Shown here piece by piece: positions 15,726-23,594 of a stretch of 42,936 nucleotides of DNA. A model generated the notes under the pieces. That model was not told where the DNA came from and made no database searches. It saw only the letters and a program-made list of their open reading frames with translations. Each line of letters opens with the position of its first letter. The stretch's first letter is position 1. Location of the stretch: the NCBI RefSeq assembly GCF_944385615.1, contig NZ_CALWXV010000019.1, forward strand, positions 1-42,936. Direction: 5' to 3'. Source of the DNA: an uncultured Flavonifractor sp. GTDB lineage: Bacteria > Bacillota > Clostridia > Oscillospirales > Oscillospiraceae. The position numbers and the translations under genes were made by a program.

Positions 15726-16381
15726 CGGTAAGCCGGCGGCTCTATGAGGCGGCAAAGCCCATCTGGCAGGCCTGCCATGACCACCCCTTTGTGCGGGGCA
15801 TCGGGGACGGCAGCCTGGACCGGGACAAGTTCCGGTATTTTCTGCTGCAGGACTATCTCTACCTCTTTGACTACGCCAAGGTGTTTGCCTGGGGAGTGGT
15901 GAAGGCGGACGACCCAGAGCTGATGCGGTTTTTCTCCGCCAATGTGGACGCCATCCTGGGGGGCGAGATGAAGACCCACCGGGCCTATATGGCCCGCATG
16001 GGGATTACCGAGGAGCAGGTGTTCCAGGTCAAGCCCGCCCTGGCCAACCTGTCCTATACCCATTACATGCTGGCGGCTGCTGCGGCGGGCGGTCCGGCGG
16101 AGATTGTGGCCTCCATTCTGGCCTGCTCCTGGAGCTATGCCGAGATCGGTGCCCGGCTGGCCCAGGCGCCCGGCGCGGCGGACCACCCCTTCTATGGCGA
16201 ATGGGTGAGGGGTTATGCCAGCCAGGAGTACCAGGATACCAACGACGCTCTGGTGGCCCGGCTGGACGCTCTGGCTGAGGGCTGTACGGAGGAGCAGTAC
16301 CGGCGGCTGGAGGATATCTTCGTAGCATGCAGCCGGTATGAGCTGGGCTTCTGGGAGATGGCCTGGAGGTTGGAGCAGTGA
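15722..16381 (+). CDS. tenA: Aminopyrimidine aminohydrolase / thiaminase II, TenA
   Basis: TenA (219 residues) hydrolyses aminomethyl-pyrimidine from degraded thiamin to HMP. The predicted nucleophile is Cys135 in ILACSW, the same number as in Bacillus subtilis TenA; DYLYLFDYAKVFAWG (about 44-58) and SYTHYML (111-117) form the pocket. The ATG at 15722 overlaps the stop of the HAD gene and has GGAGGAAGG upstream; a TTG 15 bases earlier is less likely. Together with the ABC importer that follows, it fits salvage of thiamin breakdown products. I see no deformylase (YlmB) in the window. Confidence 0.93.
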   Translation: MTVSRRLYEAAKPIWQACHDHPFVRGIGDGSLDRDKFRYFLLQDYLYLFDYAKVFAWGVVKADDPELMRFFSANVDAILGGEMKTHRAYMARMGITEEQVFQVKPALANLSYTHYMLAAAAAGGPAEIVASILACSWSYAEIGARLAQAPGAADHPFYGEWVRGYASQEYQDTNDALVARLDALAEGCTEEQYRRLEDIFVACSRYELGFWEMAWRLEQ

Positions 16382-17139
16382 GTGCCCTGGAGTTTCGCTC
16401 GGTGTCCTACCAGTACCCCTCGGAGGACTTTGACATTGTGGACAAGCTGTCCTTTCAGGTGGAGCCCGGCTCCTTCCACTGTATCTTGGGGGTGAGCGGC
16501 TGCGGCAAGAGCACCATTTTCCGCATGACCAACGGCCTGCTCCCGCCCAAGGGTGGGGAGATCCTGGTGGACGGGGCTCCCATCCAGGGACGAAAGCGGT
16601 ACTGCGGCTATATGCCCCAAAAGGATCTGCTTTTCCCCTGGCGGACGGTGGGGGAGAATGTGGCCCTCCCATTGGAGATCGCCGGAGGGCTGTCCAAGGG
16701 CCAAAGGCGGAAGAAGGTGGAGGCGGCCCTGGCCGACGTGGGCCTGGAGGGCTGCTGTGACAAGCTGCCGGGGGAGCTGTCCGGCGGTATGCGGCAGCGG
16801 GCGGCCTTTGCCCGCACCATGCTGACGGGGAGCGACCTGCTGCTGCTGGACGAGCCCTTTTCCGCCCTGGATTTTCTCACCCGCATCTCCATGCAGGAGT
16901 GGCTGCTGGACCAGTGGCAGCGGCACAAAAAGACCATTTTGTTCATCACCCACGATGTGGAGGAGGCGGTGTTTCTCTCCTCCAGCGTGCTGGTGGTGGA
17001 GTCTACCCCCATCCGGGCCCTGACCGAGGTGCCGGTGCCCGCCGGATTTCCCCGGGACCGGTCCTGCCTGAAGGACCCGTCGTTGGTGGAGCTGAAGGAA
17101 CAGCTTATTGCGTTGCTGAGAAAGCAGGTGAGCCTGTGA
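16378..17139 (+). CDS. thiZ: Thiamin-precursor ABC transporter, ATPase subunit
   Basis: This 253-residue ATPase belongs to the nitrate/taurine/ThiZ-type importer ATPases. Walker A (GVSGCGKST, about 41-49), the signature LSGGMRQRAAFART, Walker B (LLLLDEPFSALD) and the switch His (FITHDVEEA) are complete. The GTG start overlaps the tenA stop (GTGA). Its permease and binding protein follow directly, and its place in the TPP-controlled operon identifies the substrate class as a pyrimidine thiamin precursor such as formylaminopyrimidine. Confidence 0.9.
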   Translation: MSALEFRSVSYQYPSEDFDIVDKLSFQVEPGSFHCILGVSGCGKSTIFRMTNGLLPPKGGEILVDGAPIQGRKRYCGYMPQKDLLFPWRTVGENVALPLEIAGGLSKGQRRKKVEAALADVGLEGCCDKLPGELSGGMRQRAAFARTMLTGSDLLLLDEPFSALDFLTRISMQEWLLDQWQRHKKTILFITHDVEEAVFLSSSVLVVESTPIRALTEVPVPAGFPRDRSCLKDPSLVELKEQLIALLRKQVSL

Positions 17140-17894
17140 GAAGCGCCTGTAAAGCTAATTTACCTGCCCTCATTTTCCTGCTGGCTCTGGTGATGCTGTG
17201 GCAGGTGGGGGCCATGGGGATGAACGCCGCCTATATCCTGCCCACCCCGGTACAGATTTTCCAGCGGATGTGGGAGCTGCGGGGGCCTCTGTTCACTGTC
17301 CACCTGCCCGCCACTATGGGGGTGACTGCCATCGGCTTGGTCCTCTCCCTGGTGCTGGGGCTGGCCCTGGCGGTGGGGATGGACGCCAGCGATATGGTAC
17401 GTAAGATGCTCTATCCCGTGGTGGTGGTGTCCCAGACCATCCCCACCACCGCCATTGCCCCCCTCTTTGTGCTGTGGTTTGGCTACGGTATCTGGAGCAA
17501 GGTGCTGGTGACGGTGCTCATCACCTTTTTCCCCATCACCATCACGGTGTACGACGGCCTGCGCTCGGCCAAGACCGAGATGGCCGAGCTGCTTCAGACC
17601 TACGGCGCCACCCGCCGGGAGATTTTTTGGAAGATCAAGGCCCCCTGCGCCTTGCCTTACTTTTTCTCAGCCATCAAAATGGCGGTGCCCATGAGCATCA
17701 TCGGGGCGGCCATCGGGGAGTGGCTGGGGGCCCAGAGCGGCCTGGGCTACTTCTCCCGCCGCATGATGACCCAGCTGGACGGGGCGGGGGTGTTTGCCCC
17801 CATTGTGCTCCTCTCAGCGGTGGCCATGGTCGCCGTAGGAATTGTGGCCCTGCTGGAGCGGAAATTTGTCCGCTGGCGGGGCGAATCTTCCTGA
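17136..17894 (+). CDS. thiX: Thiamin-precursor ABC transporter, permease subunit
   Basis: This 252-residue membrane protein is a BPD-type permease with about six membrane helices. The EAA-type cytoplasmic loop is visible as ELLQTYGATRREIFWKIKAPCALPYF. The GTG at 17136 overlaps the thiZ stop and has AGGTGAG upstream; an earlier open region in the same frame lies inside thiZ and is not used. The pairing with ThiZ and the binding protein ThiY is clear from the overlaps. Confidence 0.9.
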   Translation: MRSACKANLPALIFLLALVMLWQVGAMGMNAAYILPTPVQIFQRMWELRGPLFTVHLPATMGVTAIGLVLSLVLGLALAVGMDASDMVRKMLYPVVVVSQTIPTTAIAPLFVLWFGYGIWSKVLVTVLITFFPITITVYDGLRSAKTEMAELLQTYGATRREIFWKIKAPCALPYFFSAIKMAVPMSIIGAAIGEWLGAQSGLGYFSRRMMTQLDGAGVFAPIVLLSAVAMVAVGIVALLERKFVRWRGESS

Positions 17895-17918
17895 ATCAGA
17901 CAGAAAGGAACGATGGAT

Positions 17919-18935
17919 ATGAAACGAATTGGAATCCTTGCCCTGGCCGGGGCCCTGCTGCTGGCCGGGTGCTCCGCTCCTGCCGCCAACGACAGCCAGG
18001 AGACCGGCAGCGGCGGCCAAGAGCTGCGGGAGATCAACGTGGTACTGGACTGGTACCCCAACGCCCTCCACGCCTTCCTCTATGACGCCATCGAGAAGGG
18101 CTATTTTGAGGAGGAGGGGCTGAAGGTCAACATCCAGTTCCCCTCCAACGCCAACGACGCCATCTCCCTGGTGGCCGCCGGTCAGGCGGAGATCGGCCTG
18201 TATTACCAGCAGGACGTAATCATCGCCCGGGCCGGTCAGGATGTGCCGGTAAAGTCCATCGGCGCGGTGGTCCAGGGGCCGCTGAACATCGTCCTTTCTC
18301 TGAAGGAAAAGGACATCACCTCTCCCGAGGACCTGGTGGGCAAGACCATCGGCTACGCCGGCACCGAGCTGTCCGAGGCCCTGATCCGCTCCATCATGGC
18401 CTATGTGGGGGCCGATTCCAGCGACGTGACCATGATCGACGTGGGCTTTGACCTGATGAGTTCCATGACCACCGGAAATGTGGACGCCACCATCGGCTGC
18501 CTGGTGAACCATGAGGTGCCCCAGCTGGAGGAGGAGGGGTTTGAAGTCAACTACTTCGACTTGGACGACTACGGCGTGCCCACCTACTACGAAGGGGTGT
18601 TTCTGGCCAACGACACCATGATCGCCGAGGAGCCGGAGGTACTGAAAGGTTTCCTGCGGGCCTGCCAGAAGGGCTTTGACGACATGCAGGCCGACCCGGA
18701 TGGGGTGCTCCAGATTCTGCTGGACAACCAGAACGAGGAGAATTTCCCCCTGTCCCAGACGGTGGAGCAAAAGAGCATGGCCACCCTGCTGCCCATGATG
18801 GAGACGGCGGACGCCCCCTTCCTGTCCCAGACGGCGGAGTGCTGGCAGGAAAATGTGGACTGGCTGCTGAGCCAGGGGCTCATCGACGAGGCTCCCGCTC
18901 TGGACGAGCTGTATGTGGACCTGATGAACGGATAA
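17919..18935 (+). CDS. thiY: Thiamin-precursor binding lipoprotein, NMT1/THI5-like
   Basis: This is the extracytoplasmic binding protein (338 residues) of the importer. A lipoprotein signal peptide with the lipobox LLAGC (Cys near residue 19) leads into an NMT1/THI5-like domain (INVVLDWYPNALHAFLYDAIEKGYF..., GQAEIGLYYQQDVIIARA), the fold that binds HMP-like pyrimidines. I prefer the ATG at 17919 (AAAGGA nine bases before) over the ATG at 17913. It is the last gene of the thiamin operon and is followed by a strong terminator. Confidence 0.9.
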   Translation: MKRIGILALAGALLLAGCSAPAANDSQETGSGGQELREINVVLDWYPNALHAFLYDAIEKGYFEEEGLKVNIQFPSNANDAISLVAAGQAEIGLYYQQDVIIARAGQDVPVKSIGAVVQGPLNIVLSLKEKDITSPEDLVGKTIGYAGTELSEALIRSIMAYVGADSSDVTMIDVGFDLMSSMTTGNVDATIGCLVNHEVPQLEEEGFEVNYFDLDDYGVPTYYEGVFLANDTMIAEEPEVLKGFLRACQKGFDDMQADPDGVLQILLDNQNEENFPLSQTVEQKSMATLLPMMETADAPFLSQTAECWQENVDWLLSQGLIDEAPALDELYVDLMNG

Positions 18936-18942
18936 AACCAAA

Positions 18943-18991
18943 GATGGAGCGCCCGGGACCCTGTACAGGGTCCCGGGCGCTCCATCTGTTT
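18943..18991 (+). terminator. Terminator of the thiamin operon (44-base perfect palindrome)
   Basis: A perfect 21-bp stem with a two-base loop (18943-18986) is followed by TGTTTTT. The converging gene on the minus strand ends seven bases beyond, so the structure probably limits transcription from both sides, although its minus-strand T run is weak. Confidence 0.92.
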
Positions 18992-18997
18992 TTCATT

Positions 18998-20254
18998 TTA
19001 CTGGCCGGACGCTGTGCCGGGGAGCGAGAAAGACCCGGCTTTGATGCACGCCTGGAAATAGGCATAGATTTGCTCCACCCGTGCCCAAACCTGGTCGTCA
19101 TAGTAGATATCCGTCCGCTGACGGATCACGCTTTCCACATGCTGGCGCAGGTCGGTATAAAACAGATGAGTCACATCATAGCACACAAACTGTTCATCCT
19201 GATAGACCTTGTAGGGCTCCAGCTGCGCAAAGGTCAGCAGCTGTCCATGGATCAGAGTATAGTCCTGGGGGCTTTTCAGGTCGGCGGTTTCGTATGTCAT
19301 CAGATAGAGCAGGGGAACCGGAGCGCCGCCGTCAGATTGGCCCTTGTACTGCGGAAGATGGGCGTTCAGGACCAGCGCCCGCTCCCCCTCCGCCCCGCCC
19401 ACCGGGATGCCGTATGCGTCCAGGGTGGAGATATCAGCGCCGATCAACGAAAGCTGATATTCTGCCGGTACGCTCTCGTCAAAGGGAACGTCCGGGTCTG
19501 GCAGCTCTGGAAGCAGGGGAAGAGACGCCGGGGATACCAGCCGGTCCCCCAGCGGATAAAGCAGCGCCTGGCAATCGGCGTAATAGGCCTGAATTTTGTC
19601 CCGGCGGGCGTCGGGATCAGTAATATAAGTATCAAAATAGGGCTGGAGTTCCTCGGCTGTCCGGCTGGCCAAGGCAGCGTCGGCCTCAGATGGAGACAGA
19701 GGCTGGGGCTCCTCCTGAACGGATTTTGGCGATGGAGCAAATTCCACAGAACACATCCAGTCCTGCCCGAAGAGAAAGTTGTTGTTGGTCAGGACAAAAT
19801 AGTAGTGATCGTTGGTAAGGGGCTGTTCCAGCAGGGACAGGTCATAGGCGCTGGAGAGGTCTACCGTCATGGTGCCGCTGGTATGGGCTTCAATGGTGGT
19901 CCCCTCAAAGAGGACCGTGTCCGAAAGGGGCTGGATTTCCTGACTGGTGGACCATTGCATCAGCTTCAGCTTGGGCTGGAAACACAGCACCTTGTCGGAG
20001 CGGTTTTCCACCTGGATGGATACCAGACCATTCCCCTGATAGGTGGCGCTCAGGCTCAGCTCGTCGCCGGACAGAGAGGAAAAGAGGCTGACGGCAAACG
20101 CGCTCAGGGTCAGGCAGCAGGTCAGGACCGCCGCCAGCAGGAGTACCCGACGGACGGTGGGGCGGGCAGAGGACCGGCGGGGAGGCTGGACCCCGGTCCG
20201 GTCTGTAAAAATGGTTCGGATGGCCTGAAGATGGCCTTTGTGAAAGAAACTCAT
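18998..20254 (-). CDS. Membrane-anchored protein coupled to the ECF sigma factor, candidate anti-sigma factor
   Basis: This 418-residue protein has a short basic cytoplasmic N-terminus (about 1-36), one membrane helix (about 37-60, VRRVLLLAAVLTCCLTLSAFAV) and a large extracytoplasmic part of about 355 residues that I do not recognise. The outer part has Ig-like beta-strand character at first (SLSATYQGNGLVSIQVENRSDKVLCF) and acidic stretches later. No zinc-binding anti-sigma motif (HxxxCxxC) is visible. The ATG at 20254 has AGGAGG upstream and overlaps the sigma factor stop (ATGA). The coupling and topology suggest that it controls the sigma factor, but this is inferred. Confidence 0.7.
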   Translation of the reverse strand: MSFFHKGHLQAIRTIFTDRTGVQPPRRSSARPTVRRVLLLAAVLTCCLTLSAFAVSLFSSLSGDELSLSATYQGNGLVSIQVENRSDKVLCFQPKLKLMQWSTSQEIQPLSDTVLFEGTTIEAHTSGTMTVDLSSAYDLSLLEQPLTNDHYYFVLTNNNFLFGQDWMCSVEFAPSPKSVQEEPQPLSPSEADAALASRTAEELQPYFDTYITDPDARRDKIQAYYADCQALLYPLGDRLVSPASLPLLPELPDPDVPFDESVPAEYQLSLIGADISTLDAYGIPVGGAEGERALVLNAHLPQYKGQSDGGAPVPLLYLMTYETADLKSPQDYTLIHGQLLTFAQLEPYKVYQDEQFVCYDVTHLFYTDLRQHVESVIRQRTDIYYDDQVWARVEQIYAYFQACIKAGSFSLPGTASGQ

Positions 20255-20805
20255 GGATACGCCTCCTTGCAATGGGTCAGCAGGTCCCGCAGCTTCCGCT
20301 TGGCGCGGTACAGGCGGTTGTTGACCTGCTTGACGCTCAGACCCAGGGCCAGGGCGATCTCCCTGGGCTTCTGTCCGTACTCATATCGGCGGATGAGGAT
20401 CTGGCGGTCGGGCTCCTCCAGCGTGGAGACGGCCTCCAGCAGCTCCTGACGGGCATCCCGGGCCAGCAGACCGTCCAGCAGGCCTGTCTGCTCTGCCCAG
20501 ACGCCCTCCTCCAGCGGCACGGTGCTGTTTCTGGCCAAGGCCCGGCAGCGGTCGGTGGATTTGCTCCTTGCCACGATGGAGAGCCATGTTTTCAGAGAGC
20601 CCCGCCGGGGATCATATTTTTCCGGGTTCTCCCACAGGTAAATGAAGGTGTCCGCCACGCACTCCTCCATATCCTGCTCTGATCCCACGGTTTGCAAGAC
20701 AGCCTCGGCAATACGCCAAAGCAGCTTGGAATACTTGGTGATGACTGCGTGGATGACCCGCTCGTCGCCGTTTTGAATGGCCTGGCTTACCGCTTCATCC
20801 TTCAA
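20251..20805 (-). CDS. ECF-type RNA polymerase sigma factor
   Basis: This 184-residue protein has the two domains of ECF sigma factors: region 2 (YSKLLWRIAEAVLQ...DMEECVADTFIYLWENPEKYDPRRGSLKTWLSIVARSKSTDRCR, about 22-90) and region 4 (EPDRQILIRRYEYGQKPREIALALGLSVKQVNNRLYRAKRKLRDLL, about 130-178). I place the start at the TTG at 20805, with AGAGGTG six bases upstream; a GTG at 20814 would lack a properly spaced site. It is coupled to the membrane protein that follows. No clear promoter of its own could be assigned; TACTATAT about 40 bases upstream is a weak candidate. Confidence 0.88.
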   Translation of the reverse strand: MKDEAVSQAIQNGDERVIHAVITKYSKLLWRIAEAVLQTVGSEQDMEECVADTFIYLWENPEKYDPRRGSLKTWLSIVARSKSTDRCRALARNSTVPLEEGVWAEQTGLLDGLLARDARQELLEAVSTLEEPDRQILIRRYEYGQKPREIALALGLSVKQVNNRLYRAKRKLRDLLTHCKEAYP

Positions 20806-20893
20806 AAGCGTCACCTCTTTTCACTGGGTTTGACCGGTCATATATAGTACGTCTGAAACAGCAAAAACACTCGATACAATCTGTAAATCATGC

Positions 20894-20935
20894 AATAAAA
20901 ATGTCCTGCTGCTATAGCAACAGGACATTTTTATT
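20894..20935 (-). terminator. Terminator of the D-Ala-D-Ala carboxypeptidase gene
   Basis: A 15-bp stem (20894-20908 with 20921-20935) has a 12-base loop, and its descending arm contains TTTTTATT on the minus strand. The gene's double stop codon overlaps the base of the stem. Confidence 0.85.
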
Positions 20936-22346
20936 ATCTTCTTCTGCGGCGTCCGCTGTAGCGGGAACTGCCGCCGCTGTAGGAGTAACCTCCTCTGCGG
21001 CCGCCCCGACGGCCCCCAAAGAGGACCCGGCGAAGGATAAGCGCCACAATGCCCACCAGCGCCGCAGCCAGCACGATCTTCACCCACAGCTGGGAGAAAA
21101 ACTTCTGGATCCGGTCCACATAGTAGAGCAGTTGGTCTACCTCCACGTCAATGCTGGCAACCAGGGGAAGAGAGCCATATTCCTTGCCATTGAAGGAGGC
21201 GGTGATGGTGCCCAGTACCTGGCCCTTTTCCACCGGAGCCTCCACCGAGTCGGCGTTGCGGGTATACGTAAAGGTAAAGTCCTCAGTGGAAATGTCGTTG
21301 GGCAGCAGGGCGGAGATCTCTCCCTGGGGCTCCAGGGTCACATAATTGGTGTTCTTGCCCAAGGTGACCGCAATCTCCGGGATGTCCCGCTTGGTGGAGT
21401 CCAGAATGGTCTGGGTGGAAAAATTGTTGAAGCCCCACTCCAGCAGACGCTTGGACTCGCTGAAGTAAGTAAAGCCGTCGCTGCCGCTGGTGCCGGGCTC
21501 CCGCTCACAGCCCATGACCACCGAGATCAGGCTGCGGTCCTCCTTGGTGGCGGAGGCGGCCAGGCAGTAGCCCGCCTCCGGGGTGTGGCCGGTCTTGATG
21601 CCGGTGGCGTAGGAGTACAGGTAACCGGTTACATTCCAGTTGGAGATCAGCGCGTTGGTGGAGTGGACGGTGCGGGGTTCCGTGTGCAGGTTGGTGGCGG
21701 GCAGGTCATAGCTTTTGGAGGAGACGATGGCCCGGAAGGTCTCATGCTTCATGGCCTCCTGGCACATCAGGTAGATATCGTAGGCGCTGGTGTAGTGGTT
21801 GTCGTCGTGGTAGCCGTGGGTATTGGCAAAGTGGGTGTCGGACATGCCCAGCTCGGCGGCCCGCTGGTTCATCAGCTCCACAAAGGAGGCCACATCGCCG
21901 CTGACCGCCTCGGCCATAACGTTGCAGGCCTCGTTGGCGGAGGGGATGAGGGCGGCGTACAGCAGATCAATGACCCGAATCTGCTCCCCCTCCTTGATAT
22001 CGGCGGTGGAGGCATTTTCCCCGATGCCGGTATGGATACTCGCCCCGGCGGTGATTACCTGGTCCAGGGTGAGCTTGCCCGCGTCCACCGCCTCCAGGGT
22101 GAGCAGGCAGGTCATGACCTTGGTGATGGAGGCGGGATACATCTTATCGTGGGCGTTCTTCTCATAGAGGACCTCATTGGTGTTGGGGTCCACCAGAACG
22201 GCGGCCTTGGCATCCACGTCCATTTCATCCAGAATGGCGCTGCCGCTGCCGGTACTGTCGCCGCTGCTGGCGGCGGCGAAGGTGGTGAGCAGTCCCGTTA
22301 TCAGGACCAGGGAGAGAAACAGAGAAAGCAGTCTTGATTTTTTCAT
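20934..22346 (-). CDS. dacF: D-alanyl-D-alanine carboxypeptidase (DacF/PBP5-type)
   Basis: This 470-residue enzyme trims the terminal D-Ala from peptidoglycan peptides. After a signal peptide (about 1-27) the serine-peptidase motifs are clear: SITK (S73-K76), SAN in IPSANEA, and KTG in GIKTGHTPEAG. A C-terminal beta domain (about 330-420) and a membrane helix (WVKIVLAAALVGIVALIL) follow. It ends in an unusual Arg/Gly/Ser/Tyr-rich tail of about 35 residues (GGRRGGRRGGYSYSGG... ending RRRRR). The ATG at 22346 is preceded by GGAG; upstream in-frame codons extend into the promoter and are rejected. Confidence 0.93.
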   Translation of the reverse strand: MKKSRLLSLFLSLVLITGLLTTFAAASSGDSTGSGSAILDEMDVDAKAAVLVDPNTNEVLYEKNAHDKMYPASITKVMTCLLTLEAVDAGKLTLDQVITAGASIHTGIGENASTADIKEGEQIRVIDLLYAALIPSANEACNVMAEAVSGDVASFVELMNQRAAELGMSDTHFANTHGYHDDNHYTSAYDIYLMCQEAMKHETFRAIVSSKSYDLPATNLHTEPRTVHSTNALISNWNVTGYLYSYATGIKTGHTPEAGYCLAASATKEDRSLISVVMGCEREPGTSGSDGFTYFSESKRLLEWGFNNFSTQTILDSTKRDIPEIAVTLGKNTNYVTLEPQGEISALLPNDISTEDFTFTYTRNADSVEAPVEKGQVLGTITASFNGKEYGSLPLVASIDVEVDQLLYYVDRIQKFFSQLWVKIVLAAALVGIVALILRRVLFGGRRGGRRGGYSYSGGSSRYSGRRRRR

Positions 22347-22395
22347 AGGAAACTCCATTTGTGTATGATATAATACGTACAGTGTTATCTCCCTC

Positions 22396-22424
22396 ATTAT
22401 AACAAACCCACGACCCAGACGCAA
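22396..22424 (-). promoter_or_regulatory. Promoter of dacF
   Basis: On the minus strand TTGCGT (22419-22424) and TATAAT (22396-22401) are 17 bases apart, 50 bases upstream of the dacF start. It lies only about 20 bases before the start of the divergent gene at 22446. Confidence 0.8.
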
Positions 22425-22445
22425 CGGGAAGGCGGTTACAAAAAA

Positions 22446-22892
22446 ATGAAGATTTCCAAATTGGAGCTGATTTCTCTGCTGCTGGCGGCCGCGTTCGCCG
22501 CCTTCGCGGCGGGCTGGTTCCTCCGGGGCGCGGCCAGTGCCCAGCCGGTGCGGGTGGAGACCGCTGATCTGCTGGCCCAGAGCACTGCCCTGGTGCTCTC
22601 CGCCCCGCCCCAGATGTCGGAGGGAACAGAACCTCAGACGCCGGAGCCCTCTGTCGCTCAGCCCACCCCCGCCGGGACCATTCCCACCGCCTCGGGGGGA
22701 CTGGTGGACCTGAACACCGCTTCAGTGGAGGAGCTGATGACCCTGCCGGGCATTGGGGAAAAGCGGGCGGCCGACATCATCGCCGACCGGGAGGCCAACG
22801 GTCCCTTCCGCACCCCGGAGGATCTGACCAGGGTGAGCGGCATCGGCGAGGGCATTTTGGCGGGGTTGATCGACCTGGTAACGGTTTCGTGA
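22446..22892 (+). CDS. ComEA-like helix-hairpin-helix protein
   Basis: This 148-residue protein has an N-terminal membrane anchor (about 6-30), a low-complexity Pro/Glu/Thr linker (about 50-85), and a C-terminal double helix-hairpin-helix domain (VDLNTASVEELMTLPGIGEKRAADIIADRE...RVSGIGEGIL). It matches ComEA, the surface DNA receptor of competence, but is short and lacks the SLBB domain of longer ComEA proteins. No other competence gene is nearby; it may serve another DNA-binding role at the membrane. AAGGCGG lies ten bases before the ATG. Confidence 0.85.
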   Translation: MKISKLELISLLLAAAFAAFAAGWFLRGAASAQPVRVETADLLAQSTALVLSAPPQMSEGTEPQTPEPSVAQPTPAGTIPTASGGLVDLNTASVEELMTLPGIGEKRAADIIADREANGPFRTPEDLTRVSGIGEGILAGLIDLVTVS

Positions 22893-22907
22893 CAAAGGAG
22901 GATTATC

Positions 22908-23594
22908 TTGAAAATATTGGTAGTCGATGACGAAAAGGTGCTGGTCAAGGGCATCAAATTCAACCTGGAGAGCGAGGGCTATCAGGTGGAGGCGGGCTAT
23001 GATGGGGAGGAGGCGGTGGAGCTGGCCCGGGGCGGCAGCTTCGATCTCATCATTCTGGACCTGATGATGCCCAAAATCGACGGGCTCCAGGCCTGTATGC
23101 GCATCCGGGAGTTCTCCAACGTGCCCATCATCATGCTCACCGCCCGCAGCGAGGACACCGACAAGATCATCGGCTTTGAGTGCGGGGCGGACGACTATAT
23201 CACCAAGCCCTTTAATATTTTGGAGCTGAAAGCCCGGGTACGGGCCCTGCTCCGCCGGGCGGGCATGGCGGCCCAGCAGCGGGGGGGCGGGGGCAAGCTG
23301 ACCATCGGCCATATCACGCTGGACCCGGACGCCCGGGCGGCCTGGAAGGACGGCAAGAGCGTGGATTTGACCGCCAAGGAATTTGACCTGATGGAGCTGC
23401 TCATGCGCAACCCGGGCCGGGTGTACAGCCGGGAAAATCTGCTCAACGTGGTGTGGGGCTACGAGTACGCCGGGGACTACCGAACGGTGGACGTCCACGT
23501 CCGCCGGTTAAGGGAAAAGCTGGAGCTGGACCCGGCCAACCCGGCCTATATCCTCACCAAATGGGGCGTGGGGTACTATTTGAAGAATGGATAA
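22908..23594 (+). CDS. OmpR/PhoB-family response regulator
   Basis: This 228-residue regulator has a receiver domain with the acidic pair D8-D9, phosphoacceptor D51 (LIILDLMMP), T79-type Thr (LTARS) and K101-type Lys (ITKPF), and a winged-helix DNA-binding domain (LTAKEFDLMELLMRNPGRVYSRENLL...RTVDVHVRRLREKLE). The TTG start has GGAGG five bases upstream. It overlaps the sensor kinase by eight bases. It resembles WalR/MtrA-type regulators in general layout. Confidence 0.95.
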   Translation: MKILVVDDEKVLVKGIKFNLESEGYQVEAGYDGEEAVELARGGSFDLIILDLMMPKIDGLQACMRIREFSNVPIIMLTARSEDTDKIIGFECGADDYITKPFNILELKARVRALLRRAGMAAQQRGGGGKLTIGHITLDPDARAAWKDGKSVDLTAKEFDLMELLMRNPGRVYSRENLLNVVWGYEYAGDYRTVDVHVRRLREKLELDPANPAYILTKWGVGYYLKNG

